Positions 17,083-24,585 of a DNA stretch of 64,000 bases are shown piece after piece. Each line of letters begins with the position of its first letter. Position 1 is the stretch's first letter. The position numbers and the translations under genes were made by a program. The notes under the pieces were generated by a model that worked only from the letters and a program-made list of their open reading frames with translations, had not been told where the DNA came from and made no database searches. The DNA is from Nocardiopsis kunsanensis DSM 44524 (GTDB lineage Bacteria > Actinomycetota > Actinomycetes > Streptosporangiales > Streptosporangiaceae), in assembly GCF_000340965.1 (NCBI RefSeq), contig NZ_ANAY01000003.1, forward strand, positions 235,790 to 299,789, in the 5' to 3' direction.

Positions 17083-17486
17083 GACGCCCCCGTGGTCCGG
17101 CGCGGTGGCGCGGTCAGATGCTCACTCATCTGCTCCACGAGTTCGTTCATGTTGTGTCCGGTCAGGCCGGGGTCGGCCTCCTCGGAGGTGAGCACGGCCA
17201 GGTGGGCGCCGGCACCGGCCTCGACGATGAAGAGCAGGCCGCCGTAGAACTCGGTCATGGCCTGGCGTACACCGCCGCCGCCGTTGCCGAATTCCATCGA
17301 TGCGCTCTGCGACAGGCTCTGGAGTCCGGCGGCGATGGCGGCGAGGTGGTCGGCGCTGTCGCGGTCGAGCCCGGAGCTGTGGCAGAGCTTGAGGCCGTCC
17401 CGGGAGAGCACCAGTGCGTGCCGGGTGCCGGGGGTGCGCTCCAGGAGGCTCTCGAGGAGCCAGGTGAGTTTGTCGAGGTCCATCAT
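17079..17486 (-). CDS. cvnB: Conservon roadblock/LC7 protein CvnB
   Basis: A 135-residue roadblock/LC7-fold protein: LDKLTWLLESLLERTPGTRHALVLSRDGL at the N-terminus, then ADHLAAIAAGLQSLSQSA and a strand set ending LFIVEAGAGAHLAVL. Such proteins dimerise and regulate small GTPases, here CvnD. Two ATGs sit side by side (17486, 17483); the first is used, and its neighbourhood overlaps the cvnA stop codon. The C-terminal tail is short and basic. Confidence 0.9.
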   Translation of the reverse strand: MMDLDKLTWLLESLLERTPGTRHALVLSRDGLKLCHSSGLDRDSADHLAAIAAGLQSLSQSASMEFGNGGGGVRQAMTEFYGGLLFIVEAGAGAHLAVLTSEEADPGLTGHNMNELVEQMSEHLTAPPRRTTGAS

Positions 17487-18946
17487 TGGTCGTCCTTCGG
17501 GGGTCCGGTCGGTTCCTGGCCTCGCACAGCGGAACGGAAGGCCCCGAAGCCCCGGGCGGAGGTGGTGGGTCCTGGGGTGGTGGGGCCGGGTTCGGGCCGC
17601 TGGGTGGCTGCGAGGGTCCGCCCGCGCCTGCGCATGGGCAGGCCGCTGGCGTGACGCGGGGGTGTGTCTGTCTCCTCGGCGGCGGGACGGTCGGCCGGTC
17701 CGGGCGGGGCGTCCGTCTGCGACACGGGCGGGGGCGGGGGCGGCTGTTGTGTGTGCGGCTGCGGAGCCGTTTGCGTCCCGGGGTCCGACGGGGCCGGAGA
17801 CTGGGCGGGCAACGGCGGTGCTGCGGGGGCGCTCGCCTGTGGCGGCCCGGTGTCGAGGGGTTTGAGGAGGGGGCGGGGCACCAGGAGCACGACCGCGGTG
17901 CCTCCGCGGGAGGAGGGGCGGAAGGAGACGGACAGTTCGTAGCGTCGGGCGATGAGCCCGACCACGGACAGCCCCAGGCGGGTCCCGGAGATGGCTCCGA
18001 TGTCCAGTCCCCGGTCGACGGTCTCACGGGCCCGGCGCAGGGCTTCCTCCCCCATGACGAGTCCGCCGTCCTCGACCATGACCGCCAGGCCGGCCTGGAC
18101 CTCCTCCACGTGCACGTGGACCTCGGCGGTGGGCGGGGAGAACTTGGCGGCGTTGTCGAGGAGTTCGGCGAGGGCGTGGATGATGCCTTCGGCCGCGAAG
18201 CCGGCCACCGCCTGGGCGGGCACGTGGTGCAGCCGCACACGCTGGTAACCGCCGATGCGCCCCATGGCACCGCGCACGACGCTCTCCAGGGGGATGGCCC
18301 GGCTCCAGCGGCGGCCGGAGCGGGCTCCGGTGAGGACGGCGATGCTGTCGGCCGTGCGGCCGGTCTGGGCCACTGCGTGGTCGAGGTGCATCAGGTCGCC
18401 GAGGACGTCGGCGCCGGCGGTGCCGTCGCCGTGGTCGTCCTGCATGGCGCGCAGGTCGGCGAGCATCGTGGTGGTCATGGCCTGGATACGTCCGGCAGCG
18501 GTGGCGCAGGCGGTGACGGTCGCGGCGCGGCGACGTTCGGCGCGGGAGATCTCGGCGACCACGAGCTCCAGGACGGCTTGCCCGGCGGGGTGCTCGACCC
18601 GGGGCAGCCCGTGCAGGACCCGTTCGGCGCTCGCGCCCTCACGCAGGCGGGTGACGGCCCGGGGCAGGTCGCGTTCGGCCAGCGAGGTGCCCTGCGCGGA
18701 GATGGCGTCGATCCGGTTGCGCAGGCGGTGCACCGTGCGGGCGTAGCGGGCCAGGAGCGCGGCGCACACGGTCAGGAGGGCCGCGGTGAGGACGCCTGCG
18801 GCCAGGGCCGGGGCGAGCAGCTCTTCGGGTGCGGCCCGGAGCACCCAGCCCCAGAGCAGAAGAGCGGGCACGGGCAGCAGGAACCACAGGGGTGCCTTGG
18901 ACCGTGGCGGGGGCGCTCCACGGTCTCGGGGGGTCTTGTCGGTCAT
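17483..18946 (-). CDS. cvnA: Conservon sensor histidine kinase-like protein CvnA
   Basis: A 487-residue membrane protein heading the conservon. Two close N-terminal hydrophobic helices (WFLLPVPALLLWGWVL and LAPALAAGVLTAALLTVCAALL) are followed by a helical region, then a HATPase_c domain with N-box ELLDNAAKFSPP and G-box-like VEDGGLVMG and GTRLGLSVVGLIARRY. No clear phospho-acceptor His block is seen, as is usual in CvnA. The last 130 residues are a Pro/Ala/Thr-rich tail with PPPPPP, likely disordered. ATG 18946 is chosen; an in-frame GTG two codons upstream is an alternative. No response regulator gene is adjacent; output goes through CvnB, CvnC and CvnD. Confidence 0.85.
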   Translation of the reverse strand: MTDKTPRDRGAPPPRSKAPLWFLLPVPALLLWGWVLRAAPEELLAPALAAGVLTAALLTVCAALLARYARTVHRLRNRIDAISAQGTSLAERDLPRAVTRLREGASAERVLHGLPRVEHPAGQAVLELVVAEISRAERRRAATVTACATAAGRIQAMTTTMLADLRAMQDDHGDGTAGADVLGDLMHLDHAVAQTGRTADSIAVLTGARSGRRWSRAIPLESVVRGAMGRIGGYQRVRLHHVPAQAVAGFAAEGIIHALAELLDNAAKFSPPTAEVHVHVEEVQAGLAVMVEDGGLVMGEEALRRARETVDRGLDIGAISGTRLGLSVVGLIARRYELSVSFRPSSRGGTAVVLLVPRPLLKPLDTGPPQASAPAAPPLPAQSPAPSDPGTQTAPQPHTQQPPPPPPVSQTDAPPGPADRPAAEETDTPPRHASGLPMRRRGRTLAATQRPEPGPTTPGPTTSARGFGAFRSAVRGQEPTGPPKDDQ

Positions 18947-19578
18947 CTCCACGTCCGGCCACGTCGTTACTGATGAGACCACACGGGGTGGTCGGGGATC
19001 CTCATACACAAGGGGCCCGAAAGGGGGCACCGGAATACATCGGCTCCACTTTCGCCGCACAGCGGCACAACATACCATCGGGTGTGGAGGAGGATAACGC
19101 AAATACCGACCTTTCCGCCCTGGAATCCGAGGGGGAAATGGAACCTATTGCGCCGCCGAGAAAGGTTGTGGTATCAGCGCGCGGACGCTGGAGCGACCGT
19201 CGCGTTGACAGAAGCTCCCGCGGAGGGGCACGGGCGCCGACACCATTACCCCCGGGAAGGAAATCCGCAGGCCAACAGTGACACCGGGGGGAATCCGGCA
19301 GAATTACGGGGCAGGACGAACACGGAATCACGCGACCTGCACCCGGAATTCATCCTCCCTTCAACGGGCCACACCCCCGTTACCGCCGAAGACGGTCCGG
19401 GGCCGATGATGACGCACGAATGCGCAGGCCGTACGGTGGAAGCACAGAGACAGGGGCGCACACGGACGATCGGCCCGTGTCCAGCATCACACCCACACAG
19501 CGACACCGAGGCGGCACACGCACCGGGAGGAGACACGGTCCCCCGGTGCATCACGCGTGGTTCGATCTCGGGTCCTCA
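18947..19578. other. Long non-coding region between the conservon and rbpA
   Basis: About 630 bp with no supported gene. Base composition is visibly less GC-rich around 19020-19340 than in its surroundings. The conservon promoter must lie at its left end on the minus strand and part of the rbpA control region at its right end. The plus-strand open frames crossing it run without ribosome sites into rbpA in the wrong frame. No RNA gene could be recognised. Confidence 0.4.
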
Positions 19579-19605
19579 GGGAATCTTGACGTGGACCGAC
19601 GCGTT
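19579..19605 (+). promoter_or_regulatory. SigR-type promoter of rbpA
   Basis: GGGAAT at 19579-19584, exactly 18 bases, then GTT at 19603-19605. This matches the consensus GGGAAT-N18-GTT of the actinobacterial disulfide-stress sigma factor SigR. It lies 45 bp before the rbpA ATG. In Streptomyces coelicolor rbpA is a known SigR target, so both position and gene identity support it. Confidence 0.75.
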
Positions 19606-19649
19606 ACAACCCCGCGAGAGAGCACGAGCGCCTGGAGGGCACCCACACG

Positions 19650-20024
19650 ATGGCCGAGCGAGCACTTCGCGGCACCCGGCTCGGAGCGACGAGCTACGAG
19701 AACGACCGCAACACCGACCTGGCTCCCCGCCAGGAGGTCACCTACGACTGCACCCGGGGCCACAAGTTCTCGGTCACCTTCGCGACCGAGGCCGAGGTCC
19801 CCGTGGAATGGGAATGCCGTTTCTGCGGTGACCGCGCCCGGCGGCGGGACGGTGAGGGCGAGGAGCCCAAGAACGTCAAGCCGGTGCGCACGCACTGGGA
19901 CATGCTGCTGGAGCGTCGGAGCATGGAGGACCTCGAAGAGGTCCTGGCCGAACGTCTCGAGGTGCTGCGCGCACGCCGCCGCGAAGAGGCTGCCAAGGTC
20001 GAGGAGCTTGCCGACCAGCAGTAA
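19650..20024 (+). CDS. rbpA: RNA polymerase-binding protein RbpA
   Basis: A 124-residue RbpA, the actinobacterial RNA polymerase-binding protein that stabilises holoenzyme with the principal sigma factor and supports open-complex formation and tolerance of rifampicin. The N-terminal tail MAERALRGTRLGATSYENDR is diagnostic. The zinc-binding core has Cys34, His38, Cys56 and Cys59 (CTRGH and CRFCG). The basic linker and the sigma-interaction helix THWDMLLERR-EDLEEVLAERL follow, as in the family. GGAGGG lies 10 bases upstream of the ATG. Transcription is probably raised by thiol-oxidative stress through the promoter just upstream. Confidence 0.97.
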   Translation: MAERALRGTRLGATSYENDRNTDLAPRQEVTYDCTRGHKFSVTFATEAEVPVEWECRFCGDRARRRDGEGEEPKNVKPVRTHWDMLLERRSMEDLEEVLAERLEVLRARRREEAAKVEELADQQ

Positions 20025-20053
20025 CGGCACCCGCGACAGCGAGATCCGACTTC

Positions 20054-20087
20054 ACGGGGCGGCGGACCACACGGTCCGCCGCCCCGT
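20054..20087. terminator. Strong hairpin terminator between rbpA and the HAD gene
   Basis: A perfect 15-bp stem (20054-20068 with 20073-20087) closed by the loop ACAC, starting 30 bases after the rbpA stop. The two flanking genes converge, so it can serve both. It has no T tract, common for actinobacterial terminators. Confidence 0.8.
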
Positions 20088-20131
20088 CTTCGTGTCCGGC
20101 ACCGTCCCGCGTGAGGGCGCCGGGGGACGGT

Positions 20132-20947
20132 TCAGTCCTCGGTCTGCACGCAGGCGGTCCCGAAGGGGTCCTGGGTGGAGCCCACGAGGTTGTTGACCGA
20201 CTCCAGTACACGAGTGGGCCGGTAGGGGAACTGTTCCGCGGTCTCCCGTCCGGAGATGCCCGAGAGCACCAGGACCGTCTGCAGTCCGGCCTCCAGGCCG
20301 CTGAGCACGTCGGTGTCCATCCGGTCGCCGACCATGACCGTGTTCTCCGAATGCGCGCCGATACGGCGCAGCGCCGAACGCATCATGAGCGGGTTGGGTT
20401 TGCCCACGAAGTAGGGGCCCCGCCCGGTGGCCTTCTCGATGAGCGCCGCGACCGCCCCGGTGGCGGGCAGGGGGCCCTCCGCGCTCGGACCGGTCTCGTC
20501 GGGGTTGGTCGCGATGAAGCGGGCCCCGTTGCGCACGAGCCGGATGGCGCGGGTGATGGCCTCGAAACTGTAGGTGCGGGTCTCACCGAGCACGACGTAG
20601 TCGGGATCGCGTTCGGACATGACGTAGCCGACGTTGTGCAGGGCGGTGGTCAGTCCGGATTCCCCCACCACGTAGGCCGACCCGCCGGGCCGCTGTGTCT
20701 GGAGGAACTGCGCGGTGGCCAGAGCGGAGGTCCAGATGGCCTTCTCCGGGATGTCCAGACCCGAATTGAGGAGCCGGGCCCGAAGGTCCCGCGGTGTGTA
20801 GATGGAGTTGTTGGTCAACACCATGAACGGGGTCTCGTTGTCCCGTAGTTCCCTCAGGAGGGCGTCGGCGCCGGGGACGAGGTGCTCCTCGCGCACAAGC
20901 ACGCCGTCCATGTCGAAGAGGTAGTTCCACTCGCTGTCGTTGCTCAC
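20132..20947 (-). CDS. HAD-IIA family hydrolase (NagD-like)
   Basis: A 271-residue haloacid-dehalogenase phosphatase of subclass IIA. Motif I YLFDMDGVLV near the N-terminus gives the nucleophile Asp, motif II FMVLTNNS, motif III Lys in GKPNP and motif IV MVGDRMDTDV. Such enzymes hydrolyse phosphate monoesters, e.g. nucleotides or sugar phosphates; the substrate is unknown. GTG at 20947 begins the protein just before the conserved strand and is the best start; no strong ribosome site is seen. It is the last gene of a minus-strand set downstream of the SCO1664-family gene. Confidence 0.88.
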   Translation of the reverse strand: MSNDSEWNYLFDMDGVLVREEHLVPGADALLRELRDNETPFMVLTNNSIYTPRDLRARLLNSGLDIPEKAIWTSALATAQFLQTQRPGGSAYVVGESGLTTALHNVGYVMSERDPDYVVLGETRTYSFEAITRAIRLVRNGARFIATNPDETGPSAEGPLPATGAVAALIEKATGRGPYFVGKPNPLMMRSALRRIGAHSENTVMVGDRMDTDVLSGLEAGLQTVLVLSGISGRETAEQFPYRPTRVLESVNNLVGSTQDPFGTACVQTED

Positions 20948-21009
20948 AGGACCATTGTGCAGTGACCGGGAACGCACACGAAGACTTACCCCTCGGTATT
21001 TGAGAGGTC

Positions 21010-21792
21010 TCACACCGGCGGCCAGGGCACCGCGGGCCAGTCCGGGGACGGGTAGGGGTGGATGCCGTGCTGGATGAGCAGGTCCACCCGGGCGCGGACG
21101 GCGTGCTGTTCGGGGCCGGTCAGGTGCCGGCCCAGGACGCCGGCGATCCCGCTCCCGGGGTCGGCGAGCAGGCGCCGCACACGCATGAGCGCGGTCAGGG
21201 CCTCCTCGGTCAGCGGCAGGCCCTGCCACTGCCACAGGACGGTGCGTAGTTTGTAGTCCTCGGCGAAGGAGACGCCGTGGTCGCAGCCGTAGAGGTGGCC
21301 GCCGGTAGTGGGCAGCAGGTGGCCGATCTTACGGTCGGTGTTGTTGATCACGGCGTCCAGGACCGCCATGCGGCGCAGCCCTGGACAGTCGGTGCTGCGC
21401 GAGAGCTCCACCAGGTCCACCGTGGTGTCGCCGTGCACCCACAGCTGGACCATGCCCTCGCCGAAGGGTCCGTCGCGGTGCACGGTGGGCGGCACGACCG
21501 ACCAGCCCAGCGTCTGGGACACGGCGAAGGCGGAGACCTCGCGGCCGGCCAGGGTGCCGTCGGGAAAGTCCCACAAGGGCCGCTCCCCCGCGACGGGTTT
21601 GTACACACACGCGGCCGAGCGGGCACCGTCGGAGACGGTGCAGTACAGGGTGGCGTTGGATGCGGCGGTCAGGCGGCCCTCGACCGCCAGCTCGCCCTCC
21701 TGCAGGAGCCGCATCCCCTCCTCAGGGATGAGCCCGCCGAAGGCGTCGCGGACATCGCCCGTCAGCGCATCGGGGGCCGGGCCCTCGGACAT
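21010..21792 (-). CDS. SCO1664 family protein (TIGR03843-like, PI3/4-kinase-like fold)
   Basis: A 260-residue protein matching the actinobacterial SCO1664 family: LTAASNATLYCTV, ACVYKPVAGERPLWDFPDGT and GREVSAFAVSQTLGW, then DAVINNTDRKIGHLL and YGCDHGVSFAEDYKLRTVLW. The KPxxGERPLWDF strand, the NNxDRKxGHLL catalytic-loop-like segment and the DHG motif resemble the atypical phosphatidylinositol-kinase-like fold, so a kinase or nucleotidyl-transfer activity is plausible but unproven. ATG 21792 is preferred to GTG 21810 because GGGGAAGAGG precedes it. It follows the DUF3090 gene by one coupled step. Confidence 0.85.
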   Translation of the reverse strand: MSEGPAPDALTGDVRDAFGGLIPEEGMRLLQEGELAVEGRLTAASNATLYCTVSDGARSAACVYKPVAGERPLWDFPDGTLAGREVSAFAVSQTLGWSVVPPTVHRDGPFGEGMVQLWVHGDTTVDLVELSRSTDCPGLRRMAVLDAVINNTDRKIGHLLPTTGGHLYGCDHGVSFAEDYKLRTVLWQWQGLPLTEEALTALMRVRRLLADPGSGIAGVLGRHLTGPEQHAVRARVDLLIQHGIHPYPSPDWPAVPWPPV

Positions 21793-21811
21793 GTCCTCTT
21801 CCCCGGCCACG

Positions 21812-22393
21812 TCAGACGATGCTGTCGGGCCGGTACCCGTTCTGGCGCACGCACACGTGCCCGGCCGGGTCCAGCGGTCGCTCGCACAGGGGGCAGTTGG
21901 GGCGTCCGGCCGCAACGACCTTGAGGGCGCGGCCGGCGAAGGAGCGCGCCTCACCGGGGGTGAGGTAGACGCGCAGGACGTCGCGGTGGGCGGGGCCCTC
22001 CTCGGTGAAGACCTCCAGCTCCTCCTCGTCCTCCTCGCCGAGGCCCTCTCCGGCGCTCTCGTCGATCTCCTGGGCCTCGATGATGACGCGGGCGGCCTCG
22101 GCGTCCCAGGCCAGAGCGAGGGTGCCCACGCGGAAGTCCTCCTCGATGGGCTGCTCGAGGGGCCCTTCGTCCTCGGGCGGTACGGCCTCGTCGGTTCGGG
22201 GCCCGAAGCGGCGGTTCACTTCTTCCAGCAATTCCTCGACCCGGGAGGCCAGGGCTTCCACCTGGGCCTTCTCGAGAGCGACGCTCGTGACGCGCCCCTC
22301 GCCCACGGCTTGCAGGAAGAAAGTGCGATTCCCCGGCTGTCCCACGGTTCCGGCGACGAACCGTTCTGGCGGGTTGAACTGAAAGACGGGCAT
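21812..22393 (-). CDS. DUF3090 family protein (TIGR03847-like)
   Basis: A 193-residue protein of the DUF3090 family. The N-terminus (PVFQFNPPERFVAGTVGQPG then RTFFLQA) is diagnostic; the middle is strongly acidic (GEEDEEELEVF), and the C-terminus carries a probable zinc ribbon, CPLCERPLDPAGHVC (CxxC and HxC). Function unknown. In many actinobacteria it sits between the TIGR03848 phosphatase and the SCO1664-family gene exactly as here. ATG 22393 is chosen since AGGGT lies 8 bases before it; GTG 22399 is also possible. Confidence 0.88.
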   Translation of the reverse strand: MPVFQFNPPERFVAGTVGQPGNRTFFLQAVGEGRVTSVALEKAQVEALASRVEELLEEVNRRFGPRTDEAVPPEDEGPLEQPIEEDFRVGTLALAWDAEAARVIIEAQEIDESAGEGLGEEDEEELEVFTEEGPAHRDVLRVYLTPGEARSFAGRALKVVAAGRPNCPLCERPLDPAGHVCVRQNGYRPDSIV

Positions 22394-22411
22394 GGACACG
22401 ACCCTAAATGA

Positions 22412-23182
22412 TCAGGCCTGTTCGGTGCGCCCCGAGACCCCGGCACCCCCTCCGACGGCGGCCTCACCCTTGGCTTCGCCGGCTGTGGGAAGCCCCGCGG
22501 CCAGGGCTTCTCCGGTGTCGTTGATGCCGTTGATGAAGGGGCGCGAGCGCGTGTAGGTGAGAGAGGTGACCGAGCAGGGGTCCACGCGCAGGCGTTGGAA
22601 CAGGTCCAGGTGCATGCCCAGGGCGTCGGCGACGATCGCCTTGATGATGTCGCCGTGGCTGCACACGACGTAGACGGGTGGCACCCGCGGGGTGTCGTCG
22701 TCGGGTTCGGGGGCCTGTTGCTCCACACGGACGTTCCAGTCGCGGACGGCCTCGACCGCACGGGCGGAGGCGGTGGCCAGGGATTCACCGCCGGGGAAAC
22801 GTGCGGCGCTGGGATGATCCTGCACGACCCGCCAGAGGGGTTCCTCAGGAAGTTCGGTCAGTGAGCGGCCGGTCCAGCTGCCGTAGTCGCACTCGATGAA
22901 ACGCTCGTCGGTGGTCACCGGCAGGCCGAGGCGTTCGGCGACGGCATCGGCGGTCTCCCGGCAGCGTTCGAGCGGGCTGGAGATCAGGGCGGTGGCGGTG
23001 AGGCCCTCCAGGCGCCGGGCCAGATCGGCGGCCTGGGCGCGCCCGGTGTCGTTGAGATGGACACCAGGGGTGCGTCCGGCCAGTTTCGGGCCGGTGACGT
23101 CGGTCATGCCGTGCCGGACCAGGAGGAGGGTGACCGCCCCAGGAGCGGACAAGGAGCCGTGCTGTGCTTCCGGTGTCGCCAT
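22412..23182 (-). CDS. Histidine phosphatase family protein (TIGR03848/MSMEG_4193-like)
   Basis: A 256-residue phosphoglycerate-mutase-like phosphatase. Catalytic signature LLLVRHGMTD at about residues 20-29, second Arg in SSPLERCRET, Glu in FIECDYGSWTGR and second His in VVCSHGDIIKA. The family dephosphorylates small molecules; substrate unknown. The ATG at 23182 follows a G-rich ribosome site (GGGGG). It heads the trio histidine phosphatase-DUF3090-SCO1664, which is kept together across actinobacteria including mycobacteria near uppP. The stop is 19 bases from the DUF3090 start. Confidence 0.9.
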   Translation of the reverse strand: MATPEAQHGSLSAPGAVTLLLVRHGMTDVTGPKLAGRTPGVHLNDTGRAQAADLARRLEGLTATALISSPLERCRETADAVAERLGLPVTTDERFIECDYGSWTGRSLTELPEEPLWRVVQDHPSAARFPGGESLATASARAVEAVRDWNVRVEQQAPEPDDDTPRVPPVYVVCSHGDIIKAIVADALGMHLDLFQRLRVDPCSVTSLTYTRSRPFINGINDTGEALAAGLPTAGEAKGEAAVGGGAGVSGRTEQA

Positions 23183-23330
23183 GTCCCCCACCCTAGGCTG
23201 TCGATGGGGGGTCGGGTTCTGTTGTGTGATCGGTGTGCCGGGCATGCCGAGGCGGTGGTTGGCGGAGTCCGGTGGATCGGTGCAGGTGGGGCGGTAGCAG
23301 GTGGGTGGGCCCGGTGGACCGGTGACGGGT

Positions 23331-23402
23331 GGGTGGTGTTCGTCGGAGCGTCGAGCGTAGCCCGGCCGGGCTAGAATTCCCGACCCCGACGAACCACCAC
23401 CC
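23331..23402. repeat. Nested inverted repeat upstream of the histidine phosphatase gene
   Basis: Left arm 23331-23346 and right arm 23386-23402 form a 16-bp stem with a single bulged base. Inside the loop lies a second perfect palindrome, AGCCCGGCCGGGCT, at 23358-23371. Together they would fold into a large branched hairpin in the 260-bp gap between uppP and the phosphatase gene. It could be a terminator, an attenuator in the leader, or a protein-binding site. Confidence 0.6.
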
Positions 23403-23411
23403 CAGGCACCA

Positions 23412-23442
23412 CAAGAAACCCCCACCCCCGGCGCCCCGGGGG
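23412..23442 (-). terminator. Intrinsic terminator of uppP
   Basis: Directly after the uppP stop, CCCCCGG (23436-23442 on the minus strand) pairs with CCGGGGG (23425-23431) around the loop GGCG, followed on the minus strand by TGGGGGTTTCTT. The stem is 7 bp and very GC-rich with a short T-containing tail. Confidence 0.55.
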
Positions 23443-24282
23443 TCAGCCGACGCCGGCGCCGCCCTCCGGGGCGAGTCCGCCGAACTGGACCAGCACGAGG
23501 ATGAGCACACCCAGGGCGACGCGGTAGTGGACGAAGGGCATGAAGCTGTGCGTCCGGATGAAGCGCATGAGCCAGGCGATGACGGCGTAGCCGATGACCA
23601 GGGCGACGAGGGTGCCCACGAAGGTGGCGCCCCAGCCGGCGTACTCGTCGCCGCCGATGTCGAGCATCTTGTAGAACCCGGAGGCGAACACGGCGGGCAT
23701 GGCGAGCAGGAACGCGAACTCGGCGGCGGCCGGGCGGGTGAAGCCGAGCAGACGGCCTCCGGTGATGGTGGCGCCGGAGCGGGAGACACCGGGGACGAGG
23801 GCGAGTGTCTGGGCGAGGCCGTACCCGAGGCCGCGGCCCAGGGTGAGGTCCTCCAGCTGCCGTTCTCGCCGGGCCATGCGGTCGACCACGCCCAGGATGA
23901 TGCCGAAGACGATGAGGTTGAGGGCGATCAGGCGCAGGTCGCGGAAGACGCCCTCGATGTAGTCCTCCAGGGTCAGGCCGAGGATGCCGATGGGGATGGT
24001 CGCCAGGATGACGTACCAACCCATGCGGGCGTTCATGTCGCTGCGCAGGCCGCGGTCGAACAGTGATCGGCACCAGGTGGAGATGATGGCCCACACCCGC
24101 TTGCGGAAGTAGATGACGACCGCCAGTTCGGTGCCGATCTGGCTGACCGCGGTGAAGGCGGCACCGGGGTCGGGCCAGTTGAAGAAGGCCGCGAACACAC
24201 GCAGGTGGGCGCTGGAGGAGACCGGCAGGAACTCGGTGAGTCCTTGGATGATACCGAGGACGACCGCCTCGAGGATGGACAC
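23443..24282 (-). CDS. uppP: Undecaprenyl-diphosphatase UppP (BacA)
   Basis: A 279-residue polytopic membrane phosphatase that converts undecaprenyl diphosphate to the monophosphate, recycling the lipid carrier for peptidoglycan and teichoic acid synthesis; it can confer bacitracin tolerance. The two family motifs are intact: GIIQGLTEFLPVSSSAHL near the N-terminus and PGVSRSGATITGGR around residue 165. About eight hydrophobic helices are visible. GTG 24282 gives the normal start SILEAVVLGIIQG. An 8-bp hairpin with a 3-nt loop (24307-24325) lies in the leader. The gene is divergent from the aldo/keto reductase. Confidence 0.95.
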   Translation of the reverse strand: MSILEAVVLGIIQGLTEFLPVSSSAHLRVFAAFFNWPDPGAAFTAVSQIGTELAVVIYFRKRVWAIISTWCRSLFDRGLRSDMNARMGWYVILATIPIGILGLTLEDYIEGVFRDLRLIALNLIVFGIILGVVDRMARRERQLEDLTLGRGLGYGLAQTLALVPGVSRSGATITGGRLLGFTRPAAAEFAFLLAMPAVFASGFYKMLDIGGDEYAGWGATFVGTLVALVIGYAVIAWLMRFIRTHSFMPFVHYRVALGVLILVLVQFGGLAPEGGAGVG

Positions 24283-24585
24283 TGAGCTATCGGACTTTCG
24301 TGAGGGTCCGGCGCAGGGCGCCGGAGCGCGGCCAGGGGCTCTCGGCTCGACCGGGGCACGGGGCATCGCGACCGTGTCCGCGCGGCCGGCACCGCCGCCC
24401 CCACTTTAATTACCGAAAGCATCCGGATGACTACTCCGAGCCATCGGACAGGGGCGTTGGCGGCGCCGACGCGCACATCCACGGGGCTTTGCGCCGTCCG
24501 GCTGCGAGGAGCCGAGCGGCCCCGACGGTAGACCAGGAAGGTGTACCCGAGGCCGACGGGAGTTGAACACGGTAATCTCCGCCGC
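24283..24585. promoter_or_regulatory. Divergent region between uppP and the aldo/keto reductase gene
   Basis: 303 bp without a gene. It contains the perfect 8-bp hairpin 24307-24325 in the uppP leader and an AT-rich patch (ACTTTAATTACCG, about 24401-24413) that is the best candidate for core promoter elements. GGTAATCT at about 24571-24578 could be a -10 box for a nearly leaderless reductase transcript. Nothing else was recognised. Confidence 0.35.

Noticed and set aside
19082..19831. Plus-strand frames of 249-258 codons across the region before rbpA
   Set aside because: They overlap rbpA out of frame, have no ribosome site, no domain and biased composition.
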